Source: Marinobacter sp. ATCH36 (GTDB taxonomy: Bacteria; Pseudomonadota; Gammaproteobacteria; Pseudomonadales; Oleiphilaceae). From it: a DNA stretch of 64,000 bases. The translations under genes and the position numbers were made by a program. Below, one piece after another: positions 56,980 to 64,000 of the stretch (position 1 is its first letter; each line of letters opens with the position of its first letter). The stretch is taken from positions 62,001 to 126,000 of the forward strand of contig NZ_JAMJPL010000001.1 in assembly GCF_023555055.1 (NCBI RefSeq), given 5' to 3'. Under the pieces are notes generated by a model. That model saw nothing but the letters and a program-made list of their open reading frames with translations. It was not told the origin of the DNA and did no database searches.

Positions 56980-57489
56980 TCACTCCTCCACCATTAATGC
57001 CAGACACCGGGTGAAGGCGTGTTTCATATCCCGCTTCACCGTCCGTACAGAAACCCTCAGGAGCAAGGCGATATCGGAGTAGGAAACGCCCTCCAGTTGC
57101 GACATCAGAAAAGCCTGTCGTATGCGCTCTGGCAAGCGGTCCAGCATAGCGTCAATGCGATCCAGGGTTTCCAGTAGAGCTTCCCGTTCCTCAGGCGACA
57201 CAGACTCGGGTTCCGGCATTTGCGCCAGCGCCTCCAGGTAGGCCCGCTCCAGCGACCGACGGCGGTAATAATCGATCACCAGTCCATTTGCAATCACCCG
57301 CAGATAGGCCCGAGGCTGCTCAACTTCCGAGACCGACATCCCCCGTTTACGCCGCAATAGCCTTACAAAGGTATCCTGTGCCAGGTCGGCCGCACTGTGA
57401 GAGCACTCGAGTTTTCCACACAGCCAGTGGTGCAACCAACCGTGGTGCTCCCGATACAGAGTGATGATGCTGGTTTGTGAACTACCCAT
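56980..57489 (-). CDS. FecI-type ECF sigma factor
   Basis: Sigma factor of 169 residues. Region 2 has LYREHHGWLHHWLCGKLECS and DLAQDTFVRLLR; region 4 has LPERIRQAFLMSQLEGVSYS, DIALLLRVSVRTVKRDMKHA. It matches FecI/FpvI regulators that switch on a cognate TonB receptor gene. I chose ATG 57489 over a TTG at 57519 because FecI proteins usually begin ten residues before LYR. Its promoter region holds a Fur-like box. Heads the fecI-fecR pair, with the receptor following after about 125 bases. Confidence 0.92.
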   Translation of the reverse strand: MGSSQTSIITLYREHHGWLHHWLCGKLECSHSAADLAQDTFVRLLRRKRGMSVSEVEQPRAYLRVIANGLVIDYYRRRSLERAYLEALAQMPEPESVSPEEREALLETLDRIDAMLDRLPERIRQAFLMSQLEGVSYSDIALLLRVSVRTVKRDMKHAFTRCLALMVEE

Positions 57490-57538
57490 GAAATGCTCGC
57501 TGGTGAACTCGATTGCCAAATAGTCACTGGGAACAAAC

Positions 57539-57557
57539 GTTAACGATTATCATTTCC
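57539..57557. promoter_or_regulatory. Fur-box-like site upstream of fecI
   Basis: The 19 bases at 57539-57557 match the Fur consensus in 14 positions, including the core GATTATCATT. The site lies 50 bases before the fecI start and 102 before the divergent small gene, so both could be repressed by iron. A weaker AT-rich match follows near 57580-57598. Confidence 0.65.
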
Positions 57558-57658
57558 AAACGCAATGTGAGTTTTATTAATACGAATTATTTTCATTCGC
57601 GTTTTTTGCTGCTAATCTCAAAAGAACAGTGGCACAGAAGCAACTAGGAGACGGCGTG

Positions 57659-57856
57659 ATGAGCAGAACAGCGATCCAACTGGCCGGCAATACCAGCAGC
57701 ATTTTTCAGGCATGGCTGGATTTGAAACAACATACCAGCGCCAACCAGCGCCGCATGGCTCACAAAGAGGCGACTTCTTCTAATCGTCAGCAAAGGCACG
57801 AAAACTCAGCCTCCCGATGCGGAACAGCCACCTGGCAGATGTCTGACGGCAGTTGA
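57659..57856 (+). CDS. Small hypothetical protein divergent from fecI
   Basis: I do not recognise this 65-residue protein. AGGAG lies eight bases before ATG 57659 and the protein is strongly basic and polar (WLDLKQHTSANQRRMAHKEA, then SNRQQRHENSAS), with one cysteine and no membrane segment. It shares the control region of fecI and its Fur-like box, so an iron-regulated role is possible. It may equally be a chance frame with a good ribosome site. Confidence 0.5.
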   Translation: MSRTAIQLAGNTSSIFQAWLDLKQHTSANQRRMAHKEATSSNRQQRHENSASRCGTATWQMSDGS

Positions 57857-58181
57857 GATTTCCGATGATCACTGACCAATCTGGGCCGTGGTTATAAATT
57901 TTAATAGGAATCATTTGTATTTGTGGACCGAGATGCTACTCTTTCCACGGTTGGTGGACCCATGGAGTCTCTCTCGCTGCCGCATCAAATCAGGTTGTGC
58001 GCCAGCCGCCAGGAAGGCAACCAACTCTGCAGGTCCTGGCCGTTTTGCGTCTTTCGGTCAGGCGCCTGCAATCCCTCCTGCCCGACTCCAATGGCCTGCG
58101 AATTCCGGCTGCTACTCCCTTTCACAAGCCTTTCGCTGAACTGTGCACGGAATAATGCAACGGCGGGGGTTCACATTTAGG
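57857..58181. other. Gap between the iron and zinc loci
   Basis: About 325 bases up to the first Zur-like box. Open frames of 83-85 codons occur but have no convincing ribosome site and no protein pattern I recognise. The start is AT-rich with an AATCATT Fur-like half site at 57909 after TATAAAT, so an untranslated or iron-regulated short RNA is conceivable. I see no clear gene. Confidence 0.4.
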
Positions 58182-58198
58182 ATGTTATAACATAACAT
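58182..58198. promoter_or_regulatory. Zur box upstream of the DUF1826 gene
   Basis: ATGTTAT-AAC-ATAACAT is a perfect 7-3-7 palindrome and matches the gammaproteobacterial Zur consensus AATGTTATANTATAACATT at nearly every position over 19 bases. It lies 61 bases before the DUF1826 start, at promoter distance. Confidence 0.85.
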
Positions 58199-58259
58199 TT
58201 GCCTTGAAATCGATGACAACGGGTTAATCACTCATATCTCCCTGCACCAGGACGACGCC

Positions 58260-58892
58260 ATGACCCTGCAACCATCAGCGCTGGAAAAGCCAATTGCCAT
58301 CACGGGCGATCAGCCAGAATGCCTGACCGAAATCTTTCGGGATGAAGTCAACCTCGCTGTCTGGAACCGGGCTTTACACCCACGGATTGCGCCATTTGTG
58401 GAAGAACTGACGGCCTGGGAGGGGCGACTGGAACGTTTCGTCAGTCTCTCGAAGGGCGATAGCGCGGAAACGGCCCTTCCGAATTGGGCCATGACGATCA
58501 AAGGCGCGGAGGCATGGATAGATGACGCCAATGAGCTTATCGAGATGTACCGATGCCTGTTCGAGCCCGAAACCGTCGGCCTTCGGCTCCATGTCCTCAA
58601 GGGCACCATGTGCCCACGCTTTCACGTCGACCGGGTACCGGTGCGTTTGCTATGTACGTACCGGGGAGTCGGTACCGAATGGTTACCGGAAGGGTCGGTA
58701 ACCCGACCCGACACGCCGGGCCCGCTGCCGGATCAGTTGGTTGACCCCGGCAGCGTGGGACGCCTGGCGACAGGTGCAGTGGGGCTGCTTAAAGGTGAGG
58801 CCTGGGAGGGCAACGAAGGCAGAGGCCTTGTCCACAGATCGCCCTCACCCGGCAACCATCCTCGCCTGGTCCTGGCGCTGGATTGGCTTTGA
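58260..58892 (+). CDS. DUF1826 protein, zinc-regulated
   Basis: Cytoplasmic protein of 210 residues of the DUF1826 family, which occurs in Zur regulons beside zinc GTPases and transporters. Conserved pieces are IFRDEVNLAVWNRALHP near residue 25, GLRLHVLKGTMCPRFHVDRV near 115 (Cys, His and Asp that could hold a metal) and LLCTYRGVGTEWLPE. The C-terminal HRSPSPGNHPRLVLALDWL is typical. Biochemical function is unknown. It stands behind a strong Zur box, 50 bases before the AztD gene, which has its own box. Confidence 0.88.
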   Translation: MTLQPSALEKPIAITGDQPECLTEIFRDEVNLAVWNRALHPRIAPFVEELTAWEGRLERFVSLSKGDSAETALPNWAMTIKGAEAWIDDANELIEMYRCLFEPETVGLRLHVLKGTMCPRFHVDRVPVRLLCTYRGVGTEWLPEGSVTRPDTPGPLPDQLVDPGSVGRLATGAVGLLKGEAWEGNEGRGLVHRSPSPGNHPRLVLALDWL

Positions 58893-58906
58893 TTTTATCC
58901 AAAAAA

Positions 58907-58926
58907 GTAACGTTATAACGTTTTAC
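58907..58926. promoter_or_regulatory. Second Zur-like box, before the AztD-like gene
   Basis: AACGTTATAACGTT (58909-58922) is a perfect 14-base palindrome inside a GT...AC frame of 20 bases, resembling GTAATGTTATAACATTAC-type Zur sites. It ends 16 bases before the next ATG and so could overlap the start of transcription or translation. It would give the zinc operon its own control. Confidence 0.7.
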
Positions 58927-58942
58927 AACAAGGAGTTTCAGA

Positions 58943-60304
58943 ATGATCACCAAAAACAACTCACACACCAGAAGGATCTGGGTTCACGCCCATCGCGCTC
59001 CCCTGGCTGTTGCACTTTCCGCCGCTCTGATTGCCGGATGTGGCGGTAGCAGTTCAGATGACGACGAAGCCCATGAGCATACCGATATCGATACCTCTGG
59101 ACGCCTGGCCCTGTTCGACACCGATGCCGGTGCCATCAAGATCCTGGAAATCGATGACAATGGCGAGACGCTGGCTTCGTTTGCGGTAGACGGCGAAGCG
59201 CCAAGGTTGTACAGCAGCCCCGACCGCCGCTACGCCGTAGCCATTCAGCGGGCCGACGACCTGGTTTCCTTTTTTGACAGCGGCCTTTACACCGAAGACC
59301 ACGGCGACCACATGCATGACTACGCAGAAACGCCGACCATGCTCAACCTGTCGTTGAACGACAACCGCCCGACCCATTACTCATTGGGTAATGACCGGGG
59401 CATCGTTTTTTTTGATGGGTCTGCTTCTGCCAGCTCCAAGGTCACCGTTTTTACCGACGAATCTCTCGGCAACGGAGACGCCGAAGCGTCTCTGGATCTC
59501 GATAACAATATGCACGGCGTCGCCAAGCTGGCCGACGGCAAGCTGTTTGTTACCTATCGCCCGTCGTCAGTAACCGACACGACTCTACCTTCCCAGATAG
59601 AGAGATACGGCTTTACAGACGGTGGATTCAGCTTCGAAGATCGTTATGACGAAACCTGCCCTCGCCTACATGGCGCCGCTGCCAATGCCCATGTTGTCGC
59701 CTTCGGATGCAGCGATGGTGTACTGGCCATCGATCTTCATGATGCCAACTATCCCGTCATCAAACTCGGCAACCCCGATTCGCTGGCCGATGACAGCCGG
59801 ATAGGCACCCTGGCCGGTCACCCGGATGTCGAGGAGCTCGTAGGGATCGCGGGCGATCAGGTCTTTGTAATTGATGCCGAAGCCGCCACGGACAACTACA
59901 GTGAATTGGTTCTTGATGACGGCGTGGGTCCTATCGCTCAGGGCTTCGATGCTCACGGCGAAGTCTTCTATGTAATGGGAGACGACGGCAAGCTCCGGCT
60001 TTTCCAGCCTGAAAACGCCTGGACCCTGGCTACGACGATAGACGTGACCGACCCACTCGGAGAAGACAGCGCCTCACCAGCCATCGCCCAATCGGCTGCC
60101 GATGACCGCCTGTTCGTGTTGAATCCCAACAACCAAACCATCACCGAAATCGATACTCACGATGGCGAGGTTGTCCGCACCATGGACCTGGGCTTCTCCG
60201 CTTCCGGACTGGTCTGGCTGGGCCTGCCGGACAGTGATCATTCTCACGACGACCATGAACATGATCACGACGATGATCACGACCACGAAGATGACGAATC
60301 CTGA
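58943..60304 (+). CDS. AztD-like zinc metallochaperone lipoprotein
   Basis: Predicted periplasmic zinc chaperone of 453 residues with a lipobox (AALIAGCGGS). The body is a beta propeller of repeated short blades, with DTDAGAIKILEIDDNGETL, LYSSPDRRYAVAIQRADD and YVMGDDGKLRLFQPEN. Histidines typical of zinc sites sit in AHEHTDID near residue 45 and DHGDHMHDYAE near 120; the last 23 residues are a His/Asp tail. In Paracoccus, AztD hands zinc to the ABC binding protein AztC. The binding-protein gene is two genes downstream. AAGGAG precedes the ATG. Confidence 0.87.
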   Translation: MITKNNSHTRRIWVHAHRAPLAVALSAALIAGCGGSSSDDDEAHEHTDIDTSGRLALFDTDAGAIKILEIDDNGETLASFAVDGEAPRLYSSPDRRYAVAIQRADDLVSFFDSGLYTEDHGDHMHDYAETPTMLNLSLNDNRPTHYSLGNDRGIVFFDGSASASSKVTVFTDESLGNGDAEASLDLDNNMHGVAKLADGKLFVTYRPSSVTDTTLPSQIERYGFTDGGFSFEDRYDETCPRLHGAAANAHVVAFGCSDGVLAIDLHDANYPVIKLGNPDSLADDSRIGTLAGHPDVEELVGIAGDQVFVIDAEAATDNYSELVLDDGVGPIAQGFDAHGEVFYVMGDDGKLRLFQPENAWTLATTIDVTDPLGEDSASPAIAQSAADDRLFVLNPNNQTITEIDTHDGEVVRTMDLGFSASGLVWLGLPDSDHSHDDHEHDHDDDHDHEDDES

Positions 60305-60337
60305 TTCAGGGTTTGTCACAATTTTTCCTGAAGTCAG
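60301..60337 (+). promoter_or_regulatory. Hairpin between aztD-like gene and the barrel gene
   Basis: CTGATTCAGG (60301-60310) pairs with CCTGAAGTCAG (60327-60337) with one bulged base. It overlaps the aztD-like stop codon and ends just before the ribosome site of the next gene, so it could affect its translation or protect the upstream message. Confidence 0.4.
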
Positions 60338-60346
60338 AGGAACACT

Positions 60347-61489
60347 ATGAAACTCCTGAACACTCAAGCCGGCGCTCTCGCGCTGGCCATTCTCCCGTTT
60401 ACCGCAATTCAGGCCAACGAAATGAACCCGGATGTCAGCGTGGTGCTGGATGGCTATTACAAGCAGAACCACACCGCCCTGTCACACCGTGACGAGGGCT
60501 TTGGGCTCGGCCATACCGAGCTGTCTCTCTCCTCTCCTATTGACGACCTATTCGAAGGCCGACTGACAGCCGTACTGGAGGATCACGAAGGCGAAACCGA
60601 ACTGGGCCTGGAAGAAGCCTTCCTGCAGACCACTGGTATGCCCTACAACCTCAGCGTTCGCGGTGGCCGCTTTCTTTCTCAGGTAGGCTACCTGAACAGC
60701 CGTCACCTCCATGAGGATGACTTTGTGGAGCGGCCCGCCGCATACCGGGCATTGCTGGGCAGCCATTATTTCGACGATGGGTTGCGTGTGAACCTGCTTT
60801 TGCCCACACCCTTCTACTGGCAGATCGGCGCCGAAGCGTTTGATGGTAACCAGCTGTCCGAAGGCGAGGAAGACATCGGCGTGTACACCGTCAATACCCG
60901 ACTCGGCGGCGACCTCACCCCTTCGCAAAGCTGGCAGGCCGGCCTGTCGTACCTGAATAACCGTCAGGTCCATGGCGGCCATGGTGACCACGGCGACCAC
61001 GGCGATCACGGCGATCACGGCGATCACGGCGACGACCATGATCATGGCGGCCATTCCCACGGCGCCCAGTACACCGGCGAGAATCTCTACATGGCGGATC
61101 TGGTGTGGAAATGGGCGCCGGGTGGCAACAACCGCCAGCAACAGCTGACCCTCAGCGGCGAATACCTTTATGTCGACGACCTGAATGAGCATGCGACATC
61201 GGATGACGTTCACGAAGGCTGGTATGCGTCCGCGGTTTACCAGTTCGCGCCACAATGGTCGGCCGGTGCCCGCTATGGCCAGGTCGAACTCAGGGAAGCC
61301 CATGGCGACCACTTCCACGACCAGGAACTGAAAGAAACGGATGTCATGCTGGCCTGGTCTCACTCCCACTTCTCGACGGTGCGTCTGCAGTATACCCATC
61401 AGGAAGCCCACGGATTCGAGAAAGCCGACAACACCGTAATGCTGCAGTACGTCATGAGTTTCGGAGCGCACGGTGCCCATGGTTTTTAA
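60347..61489 (+). CDS. Zinc-regulated outer-membrane barrel with His/Asp repeat loop
   Basis: Exported protein of 380 residues: signal peptide ending IQANE, then alternating strands typical of a porin-like beta barrel (VVLDGYYKQNHTALSHRDEG, LTLSGEYLYVDDLNEHATS, VRLQYTHQEAHGFEKADN) and a C-terminal aromatic residue (HGAHGF). Residues about 209-240 are a loop rich in His, Asp and Gly with five exact GDH units, followed by HDHGGHSHG. Such a loop should bind zinc at the cell surface or in the periplasm. There is no TonB plug. Position between the chaperone and zinc-transport genes, behind Zur boxes, points to zinc passage across the outer membrane. Confidence 0.83.
   Translation: MKLLNTQAGALALAILPFTAIQANEMNPDVSVVLDGYYKQNHTALSHRDEGFGLGHTELSLSSPIDDLFEGRLTAVLEDHEGETELGLEEAFLQTTGMPYNLSVRGGRFLSQVGYLNSRHLHEDDFVERPAAYRALLGSHYFDDGLRVNLLLPTPFYWQIGAEAFDGNQLSEGEEDIGVYTVNTRLGGDLTPSQSWQAGLSYLNNRQVHGGHGDHGDHGDHGDHGDHGDDHDHGGHSHGAQYTGENLYMADLVWKWAPGGNNRQQQLTLSGEYLYVDDLNEHATSDDVHEGWYASAVYQFAPQWSAGARYGQVELREAHGDHFHDQELKETDVMLAWSHSHFSTVRLQYTHQEAHGFEKADNTVMLQYVMSFGAHGAHGF
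60983..61027. repeat. Five in-frame 9-base repeats encoding Gly-Asp-His
   Basis: Five tandem copies of GGYGAYCAC (Y is C or T) lie inside the barrel gene; the last three are identical. A unit change keeps the frame, so the number of histidines in the loop can vary by replication slippage without breaking the protein. Confidence 0.92.
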
Positions 61490-62408
61490 ACAACTCGTTA
61501 CCGGCGTGATGCTCGGGCTGGCCATGATGCCCGCCCAGGCAGCTCTCAATGTCTTCGCCTGCGAGCCGGAATGGGCAGACCTGACCAGGATTCTGGTGCC
61601 GGATGCGGAGATTCGAACCGCAACCACCGCCTGGCAGGATCCGCATTACATCGAGGCACGGCCCAGCCTGATTGCAGCCATGGGTCGTGCGGATATTGCC
61701 GTCTGCACCGGTGCTTCGCTGGAATCAGGTTGGCTACCTGCGCTGATCAGCCGCGCATCCAACCGCGGCGTCCAGCCGGGTAAGCCGGGGTTATTCTTCG
61801 CTGCCGAGCAGGTCGAGCTGCATCAACCCCACGACCACGTGGATCGCAGTATGGGCGATGTGCACCCGGAGGGTGACCCCCATATCCACCTCGACCCTGA
61901 CAGGCTGCCCGATATCGTGGAAGCGCTCGCGGATCGACTCACCGAGCTCGCACCCGACCGTGAGAACGCGATCCGTCTGCGCCAGCGGCAATGGCACGTG
62001 GGCTGGAAACTCAACACCGCACGATGGCGCGAGGCCGCAACCAGCCTGGAGGGTATGCCGATTGTGGTTCAGCACTCCACATTTGGTTACCTTCTGCGCT
62101 GGCTTGGGGTGGAGGCAGCCATCGATCTGGAACCCAAGCCGGGTTTGCCACCCAGCGCAGCTCATCTGGGCAAAGTACTGTCCGATCCGGCGCTTGACGA
62201 GGTTAAAGTGGTGCTGATTGCAAGCTACCAGAATGATCGCCCGGCGCAGTGGCTATCGGAAAAGGCCGGGCTACCGGTTGAAGTTTTACCCGGCACCGTG
62301 ACGGAGGAGCCGAAAACCAACAGCCTTGCCGAACTGATCAGCCATATTATCGAGCGCCTCCAGCAATACAATGACAAGGCGGCCCCGGAGAGCGCCGATC
62401 ATGGCTAG
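61473..62408 (+). CDS. znuA: Zinc ABC transporter binding protein (ZnuA/AztC-like)
   Basis: Periplasmic cluster A-I metal-binding protein of 311 residues with a signal peptide ending MPAQAA. Candidate zinc histidines are in WQDPHYIEARPS near residue 54, GDPHIHLDPDRL near 130 and VVQHSTFGYLLRWLG near 200, the three ZnuA positions. Between them lies a short His loop (HQPHDHVDRSMGDVH). The fourth ligand, an Asp near the C terminus in ZnuA, is not obvious. Start is GTG 61473, six bases after GGAG, overlapping the barrel gene by 17 bases; ATG 61479 is an alternative. Confidence 0.87.
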   Translation: MPMVFKQLVTGVMLGLAMMPAQAALNVFACEPEWADLTRILVPDAEIRTATTAWQDPHYIEARPSLIAAMGRADIAVCTGASLESGWLPALISRASNRGVQPGKPGLFFAAEQVELHQPHDHVDRSMGDVHPEGDPHIHLDPDRLPDIVEALADRLTELAPDRENAIRLRQRQWHVGWKLNTARWREAATSLEGMPIVVQHSTFGYLLRWLGVEAAIDLEPKPGLPPSAAHLGKVLSDPALDEVKVVLIASYQNDRPAQWLSEKAGLPVEVLPGTVTEEPKTNSLAELISHIIERLQQYNDKAAPESADHG

Positions 62409-63186
62409 CTGGTTCTGGCTTTTGACCCCACTGGCGGCGAGCCTCTTGATGGCCCTGTGTCTGGTTCCGCTGGGCCACCGGGTTCTTGAGCGGGGCGTGG
62501 TGTTTGCAGACCTTGCTATTGCCCAGTGGGCGGCACTTGGCTCCCTGACTGGCCTGTCCCTGATGCCGAACCACACCATTGCCGGCATACCGGCCAGCGG
62601 GCTTTTGTTTGCCCTGTTGGCGGTGGCAATGGTGCACCTGATCCTGAAGCTGGTGCCCGACTATCGCGAAGCGATGATCGGAACCCTGTATGTGCTGGGG
62701 GCCAGCCTGGCTACCCTGGTGGTCAGCCAGGACCCCCACGGTGCCCAGCAGCTGGCAAAAACCCTCAACGGCGACCTGCTCTGGGTCACCAGTTTTTCGC
62801 TGATTCCAATGGCTGTGATCACCCTGGCCGTTTTGCTGTGGCGTAACACCGGCTCCGAACATTTTCGTGCACGGCTGTTCCTGCCGCTGTTTGCGGTGGC
62901 AGTCACCATGACCGTGGAAACGGCGGGGGTCTATGTGGTGTTCGCGACCCTGATTGCGGCACCACTCATGCTTTGCTGCCTGAGGGGATATGGTCTGGTG
63001 ATGGCGTCCGCGGTCTGTTTTACCGGCCATGGCATCGGGCTCTGGCTGTCAGCGAGCTATGACATACCGGCTGGTCCGGCCATTGTGGTATCGGTGCTCG
63101 GTAGCTGCCTGCTGGCAATGCTGGTTTTCAGAGAGCCCGCACTGGGAACGGCTTTTCGCGGATGCCAGAAAACGGATTCGCCATGA
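62401..63186 (+). CDS. znuB: Zinc ABC transporter permease (ZnuB/AztB-like)
   Basis: Metal-type ABC permease of 261 residues with about eight membrane segments. It has VPLGHRVLERGVVFADLAIA QWAALG-type N terminus, DYREAMIGTLYVLGASLATL and the conserved end VETAGVYVVFATLIAAPLML. ATG 62401 overlaps the binding-protein stop by eight bases. No ATPase gene accompanies it in the cluster: downstream is an unrelated convergent gene. The ATPase must be supplied from elsewhere or lie outside this window. Confidence 0.88.
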   Translation: MASWFWLLTPLAASLLMALCLVPLGHRVLERGVVFADLAIAQWAALGSLTGLSLMPNHTIAGIPASGLLFALLAVAMVHLILKLVPDYREAMIGTLYVLGASLATLVVSQDPHGAQQLAKTLNGDLLWVTSFSLIPMAVITLAVLLWRNTGSEHFRARLFLPLFAVAVTMTVETAGVYVVFATLIAAPLMLCCLRGYGLVMASAVCFTGHGIGLWLSASYDIPAGPAIVVSVLGSCLLAMLVFREPALGTAFRGCQKTDSP

Positions 63187-63195
63187 CGGCCGGGA

Positions 63196-64000
63196 TTAAC
63201 GCGTCATCTTTGAACGGCCATCATCAGGCTGTTCAACCAACCTTTCAAACTCGGCAGAAGGCAGAGGCCTGCTAAAAAAATACCCCTGGAAACGCTTACA
63301 GCCCATTTGAATCAGCCGCTCCAACTGCCCTCTGGTTTCTACGCCTTCTGCCACTGCCGATAACCGAAGCGCAGAAGCCAGGGCAAGGATGGTCTCTGCG
63401 ATTGCAGCATCATTGGGGTCATCAAGGATGTCCCTGACAAAGCCCTGATCAATCTTGAGCTCATCCAGCGAAAGTCTCTTCAGGTATCCCAGCGACGAAT
63501 ACCCTGTACCAAAGTCATCCAGAGAGACGCGGATTCCCATGCTTCTCAGTGTACGGAGCGTTTCCTCAACCATCTCCAGATCATAAGCGAGCGCACTCTC
63601 GGTAATCTCAATTTTCAGATTTCGGGGCGAGGCGCGGGTCTTTCTCAGTAAAGCCATCACCGTTGTGCAGAATGACGGCAGCCGAAACTGCTTTGCACTC
63701 ACGTTTACCGCAACCGGAAGCTTCGACAACCGATCGCCCCTGCGCTGCCAATCGGCAACCTGCGAGAGAACTTCCTCCAGAACCCAATAGCCCACCTGTT
63801 CAATCAGCCCACTCTCTTCCGCCAGGGGAATGAACTCGGCGGGTGAGACCATTCCGCGACCGGGGCATTGCCAGCGCAACAGGGCTTCCGCACCTATCGG
63901 GCTGCCACTCTCGTCGACCTGCAGCTGGTAATGAACAGAAAACTGTTCCCTTCGTACCGCTGCGCGCAAATCCGATTCCATTGCCAGGCGCTCAGACACG
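63196..64000 (-). CDS. EAL-domain c-di-GMP phosphodiesterase, N terminus cut by window edge
   Basis: Degrades c-di-GMP to pGpG. The visible 268 residues are an EAL domain: GAEALLRW (EALxR with the catalytic Glu), KIEITESAL, SLDDFGTGYSSL and the late AVAEGVETRGQLERL and FQGYFFSRPLP, all active-site groups intact. The residues at the edge (RLAMESDLRAAVRREQFSVH) are the usual linker after a GGDEF domain, so the full protein is probably GGDEF-EAL and starts beyond the right edge. Convergent with the zinc permease, 9 bases apart. Confidence 0.93.
   Translation of the reverse strand, partial: VSERLAMESDLRAAVRREQFSVHYQLQVDESGSPIGAEALLRWQCPGRGMVSPAEFIPLAEESGLIEQVGYWVLEEVLSQVADWQRRGDRLSKLPVAVNVSAKQFRLPSFCTTVMALLRKTRASPRNLKIEITESALAYDLEMVEETLRTLRSMGIRVSLDDFGTGYSSLGYLKRLSLDELKIDQGFVRDILDDPNDAAIAETILALASALRLSAVAEGVETRGQLERLIQMGCKRFQGYFFSRPLPSAEFERLVEQPDDGRSKMTR

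Noticed and set aside
57923-58180. Cysteine-containing frame of 85 codons before the zinc cluster
   Set aside because: GTG start without a ribosome site, poor codon pattern and no metal-binding layout; kept only as part of the described gap.
60983-61027. Tandem repeat considered as CRISPR or a protein-binding iteron array
   Set aside because: Nine-base units without spacers, in frame inside a coding region, encoding Gly-Asp-His.
60548-61627. Open frame of about 359 codons opposite the His-rich barrel gene
   Set aside because: Its valine-alanine runs are the mirror of the GDH codon repeat; the plus-strand protein has a signal peptide and barrel pattern.

Overview
The window reads as ordinary, gene-dense chromosome from a marine or halophilic gammaproteobacterium; the best guess is Marinobacter or a close relative. 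This rests on gene content, not on any search: an ectoine-type TRAP transporter with the teaABCD layout, a recC-recB-recD operon, a FecI/FecR/FecA iron locus, sites resembling Fur, Zur, PhoB and FliA boxes, several c-di-GMP enzymes and a moderately GC-rich, gammaproteobacterial style of coding. No rRNA, tRNA, insertion sequence, prophage or CRISPR array was recognised.

Layout. 1-4.4 kb: a valine/branched-chain acyl-CoA catabolic operon on the minus strand (enoyl-CoA hydratase cut by the left edge, acyl-CoA dehydrogenase, mmsA) with a divergent AraC-type regulator (mmsR-like). 4.5-13.3 kb: a membrane diguanylate cyclase, a small protein coupled to a metallophosphoesterase, a secreted glutathione peroxidase, a FAN1-type nuclease overlapping a helicase with a nuclease-like N terminus, a luciferase-like oxidoreductase, a small hydrolase and a META lipoprotein. 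13.3-22.8 kb: recCBD. 23-28.6 kb: a high-potential iron-sulfur protein, teaABCD and a sodium:amino-acid symporter. 28.6-37.6 kb: a 7TM diguanylate cyclase, then a phosphonate/phosphite-type ABC transporter (phnD-phnC-phnE-phnE), a HAD phosphatase and a lipoprotein nucleotidase, with Pho-box-like repeats before the first and last of these. 37.6-42.5 kb: an orphan TRAP binding protein coupled to potABCD. 42.6-51 kb: a chemoreceptor with a sigma-28-like promoter, a SixA-CHAD fusion, a DCC-family protein, RarD, rhodanese, TauE/SafE, a Frag1/DRAM-like membrane protein, an HD-GYP phosphodiesterase and a thioesterase. 51.2-57.9 kb: an iron-uptake locus (FecI, FecR, TonB receptor, DUF3649, PepSY, DUF3325) behind a Fur-like box. 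58.2-63.2 kb: a zinc-starvation cluster with two Zur-like palindromes (DUF1826, AztD-like chaperone, His-rich outer-membrane barrel, zinc-binding protein, zinc permease). 63.2-64 kb: the EAL end of a c-di-GMP phosphodiesterase cut by the right edge.

How it fits together. Much of the window is nutrient scavenging under separate starvation regulators: phosphorus (PhoB-like sites), iron (Fur-like site plus FecI/FecR surface signalling), zinc (Zur-like sites), compatible solutes and polyamines. The rest is DNA repair (RecBCD, FAN1/helicase) and signalling (two diguanylate cyclases, one HD-GYP, one EAL, one chemoreceptor). The less usual points are the zinc cluster with a histidine-repeat barrel but no ATPase gene, the TRAP binding protein fused by overlap to a polyamine ABC operon, the nuclease-helicase pair, and a nucleotidase lacking the usual histidine motif.
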